A stretch of DNA of 64,000 nt. Source: Nocardioides mangrovi (GTDB taxonomy: Bacteria > Actinomycetota > Actinomycetes > Propionibacteriales > Nocardioidaceae). Below, in pieces: positions 61,905 to 64,000 of this stretch; position 1 is the stretch's first letter; every line of letters begins with the position of its first letter. Below the pieces are notes generated by a model, which saw only the letters and a list, made by a program, of their open reading frames with translations, had not been told where the DNA came from and did not search any database. Where the stretch lies: assembly GCF_020073815.1 (NCBI RefSeq), contig NZ_JAIQZJ010000017.1, forward strand, positions 1 through 64,000, written 5' to 3'. Position numbers and translations under genes: made by a program.

Positions 61905-62360
61905 TCAGGTCCCGGTCGGCTGGGCGACGATGCACCAGGGCACGTTGAGGTCGCTGATCACGTCGACGAGCACCCGGCTGGCCAGGGACCGGGCCAGGTA
62001 GGCGGTGGCGCCGAGCCGGTGGGCCTCGAGGACCTCGGCGTCGTCGGCCGTCGTGCCGATCGCGAGCACGGGGATGGTGCCCAGGCCGCCGATGTCGCGG
62101 ACCGCCTGCAGGACGAAGCGCCCGCCCGGGTCGTCGAGCTCGAAGGTCGTGACGACCACGACCGGCAGGGGGTAGGAGAGGCGGTCGGAGTACGGACCGG
62201 AGCCGCGCAGGTAGCGCACCGCTTTGCCCGGCGTGGTCGCCTCGACGACCGGGTTCAGCATCCGGACTGCGGCCAGACCGTCCCGCAGGACCGCGGTGTG
62301 CGCCGTGTCGCGGTCCATGACGAGCACGGGTGGATGGTGCGAAAAGGACAAGTTCCCCAT
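61905..62360 (-). CDS. Receiver-like (pseudo-response-regulator) protein
   Basis: A 151-aa single-domain protein with CheY-like order: PVLVMDRDTAHTAVLRDGL, a buried VVVVTTFEL strand and VLEAHRLGATAYLARSL. At the phosphoacceptor position the strand reads VVTTFELDD, with no clear Asp, so it may be a phosphorylation-free pseudoreceiver. It lies 1 nt ahead of the EAL gene and is likely coupled to it. Confidence 0.65.
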   Translation of the reverse strand: MGNLSFSHHPPVLVMDRDTAHTAVLRDGLAAVRMLNPVVEATTPGKAVRYLRGSGPYSDRLSYPLPVVVVTTFELDDPGGRFVLQAVRDIGGLGTIPVLAIGTTADDAEVLEAHRLGATAYLARSLASRVLVDVISDLNVPWCIVAQPTGT

Positions 62361-62490
62361 AGGTCCCACCTGCCTGAGTCCGGCCCGAGTGGTCTCAATA
62401 AAAGGAGGCAAATGGAGGATGACATTACGAGAAACGCGTCGTCCGGTAATTCAAACTTTTGTCTAGACAGGATTCTCGGAATCCCACGAA

Positions 62491-63300
62491 TCAGGTGAGT
62501 CCGACCAGGTCGAGGTACGCCGAGGCGAGGGCGCCGCCCCACAGGAGGCCGAATCCGGCGCCCACGACGAGGAACGGGCCGTGGGCGATGCGGGTGCCGC
62601 GCCGGGCCCGTCCGCGCAGCATCAGGACCGTCCCGGCGAGGGCGCCGAGCACGAAGCCGGCCGCGAGACCGACGATCGCGGACCCGATCCCCACGGCGCC
62701 CAGGACGGCTCCGAGCAGGGGGGCCAGGGCGACGTCGCCCAGCCCCATGCCGCGTCCGGCAGAGCCGAGCCAGATGCCGCCGTAGACGACGAGCCAGACC
62801 GCGATGCCCCCGGCCACCGCGGTCCCCGAGACCTGGCCCAGCCGCCACCCGACCGCGAGGGTGGCCGCCGCCGCGACGGCCGCGACGCCGGTGATCGAGA
62901 ACGGCAGCCGGCCGTGCGCCTGGTCGATCAGCGCGAGCGCCACGCACGCGGCGGCCACCAGCAGGCTGGCGACGAGGACGGTCGGCCCCTGGGTCTGCCC
63001 GACGCGGACCGTGACGATCGCGAAGAGGGCGGCGGTCCCGGCCTCGACGAGGGGGTACCGCACCGGGATGGCGGCCCGGCAGTCGCGACAGCGCCCGCCC
63101 AGTGCGAGCCAGGACAGCACCGGCACGTTGTCGCGGGCCCGGACCACGTGGCCGCACGCGGGGCAGGACGAGGGCGGTCGGACCACCGACACCCCGGCGG
63201 GGACCCGGTGGACGACGACGTTGAGGAACGATCCCGTGGCCAGGCCGAGCACGGTGACGAGGCCGACCCAGACCGTGATCGGGACCGCGGGGTCGGTCAT
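62491..63300 (-). CDS. Prepilin peptidase (A24 family)
   Basis: A 269-aa membrane aspartyl protease, cutting type IV pilin-like precursors. The N-terminal methylase-like part has CPACGHVVRARDN and CRDC, a zinc site; catalytic Asp are in ALIDQAHGRLP and GMGLGDVALAP. Seven or eight membrane helices. ATG 63300 overlaps the next gene's stop by 4 nt. Type IV pilus genes themselves are not in the window. Confidence 0.9.
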   Translation of the reverse strand: MTDPAVPITVWVGLVTVLGLATGSFLNVVVHRVPAGVSVVRPPSSCPACGHVVRARDNVPVLSWLALGGRCRDCRAAIPVRYPLVEAGTAALFAIVTVRVGQTQGPTVLVASLLVAAACVALALIDQAHGRLPFSITGVAAVAAAATLAVGWRLGQVSGTAVAGGIAVWLVVYGGIWLGSAGRGMGLGDVALAPLLGAVLGAVGIGSAIVGLAAGFVLGALAGTVLMLRGRARRGTRIAHGPFLVVGAGFGLLWGGALASAYLDLVGLT

Positions 63301-64000
63301 GCGACGACCGCGTCGACGAAGGAGGCGTCGAGCGCCTCGGTCTCGTGCGGCTCGACGACGGACCGGAGGACGGCGCGGGTGCGCGCGACGAAGGTGTCGA
63401 GTGGCTCGTCCAGCCCCGTGGGGCCCTGCTGGTCAGCGTCGCTGAAGACCAGCGCGCGACGGGCGAGGTCGAGGCGCAGGTCGAGCGAGACGAGACGGTG
63501 GTCGCCGTGGGTGCGCGCGGACTCGAGCAGCAGGGCCTCGAACGACGCGAGGTCGGCCTCGCGGGCCTGGGTGCGGGCCGAGTCGATGTCCCCTGCTGCG
63601 GTGCGGCCCGCAGCGGCCATCCGCTCGGCCGCCCGGTCGAGGAGCATCGTCACGTCGCGCGGGGCGGGATCCGGCTCGACGGGCAGGTCGGCTCGGGCTG
63701 GCACGTGGTCGACGGGTGCGAGCAGGGCAGGGACACCACTGCTGTCGGCGGCGAGCTCCACCGCCAGATCGCGGGCGCTGGCGACGGCGTCCCGGGTGTC
63801 GCGGGCCGCGGCTGCCGCCTGGGTGCCGGCCAGCTGCTGGCCGCTCGCGCCGAGCAGGGGGCCGAGGACGCGGAGGTCGGCCGCCCACTGGCTGACGGCC
63901 GCCTCGCGGGCGTGACCGTTGCGGCCGTGCTCACGGGCGAGGTCGGCGTAGGCCGGCGTGCCGACCCCGGGCGCCCGGGCGGCCACCACCGCACGCGCCT
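63297..64000 (-). CDS. Unknown protein, 5' end cut by the window
   Basis: At least 230 residues of an alpha-helical, Ala- and Arg-rich protein, from 63297 to the window edge. The frame stays open past 63989, so the true start may lie outside. No domain recognised. It overlaps the prepilin peptidase start by 4 nt and may belong to the same pilus-related operon. Confidence 0.6.
   Translation of the reverse strand, partial: ARAVVAARAPGVGTPAYADLAREHGRNGHAREAAVSQWAADLRVLGPLLGASGQQLAGTQAAAAARDTRDAVASARDLAVELAADSSGVPALLAPVDHVPARADLPVEPDPAPRDVTMLLDRAAERMAAAGRTAAGDIDSARTQAREADLASFEALLLESARTHGDHRLVSLDLRLDLARRALVFSDADQQGPTGLDEPLDTFVARTRAVLRSVVEPHETEALDASFVDAVVA

Overview
The window is GC-rich, gene-dense actinobacterial chromosome. 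Gene order, family composition and codon use suggest a member of the Nocardioidaceae (Nocardioides-like). The block tlyA-nadK-recN-steA-steB-pyrG-Nudix-ald-xerD ... parA-scpA-scpB-rluB ... cmk-der is the conserved actinobacterial order, also found in Mycobacterium. The N,N-dimethyl-4-nitrosoaniline-type alcohol dehydrogenase and the SteA/SteB pair also point to Actinobacteria. The species is inferred, not proven.

Layout. 1-371: the 3' tip of a 23S rRNA, a spacer with short repeats, 5S rRNA and the rrn terminator. 494-13214: SSB-like protein, DUF1015 protein, HAD phosphatase, then a tightly packed housekeeping run with many 4-8 bp gene overlaps (rRNA methylation, NAD kinase, RecN, SteA/SteB, CTP synthase, ADP-ribose hydrolase, alanine dehydrogenase, XerD). 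13211-18234: a MITE-like element, a Ski2-like helicase, a secreted GH26 mannanase and small genes. 18434-28801: ParA, ScpA/ScpB (chromosome segregation), RluB, an AraC regulator, chorismate mutase-TyrA, Cmk, acyltransferase, Der and a secreted protein. 28840-29542: a DinB-like protein and tRNA-Pro(GGG).

29509-47297 is a genomic island. The last 37 nt of the tRNA-Pro region (29509-29545) recur exactly at 47260-47296, and the native tRNA terminator lies beyond the right copy. An IS481-family element with a 15-bp target duplication sits in the left junction. The cargo is a PaoABC-type molybdenum aldehyde oxidoreductase, a LuxR-type regulator with an atypical receiver, an HspR-like repressor divergent from an Hsp20 chaperone, and a long same-strand set on the minus strand: membrane protein, GH15 hydrolase, membrane-tailed SDR, small membrane protein, ArsP-like permease, hemerythrin, flavodoxin-like protein, SRPBCC protein and Na+/H+ antiporter. 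A MarR gene lies divergently at the head of this set. No integrase was recognised. I read it as a stress-tolerance island, and it is the best candidate here for a poorly described system.

47349-64000 returns to ordinary chromosome: small DUF proteins, aldo/keto reductase, a DUF2786 metallohydrolase-like protein, a CrtI-like oxidoreductase paired with a GcvT-like protein, GH3 beta-glucosidase, an HTH-histidine kinase fusion, a zinc-finger phosphatase, SDR, NDMA-type alcohol dehydrogenase, a siderophore-interacting protein behind an iron box, an EAL protein with a receiver-like partner, a prepilin peptidase and a gene cut by the window end.

Family names rest on motif recognition by eye; no database search was possible.
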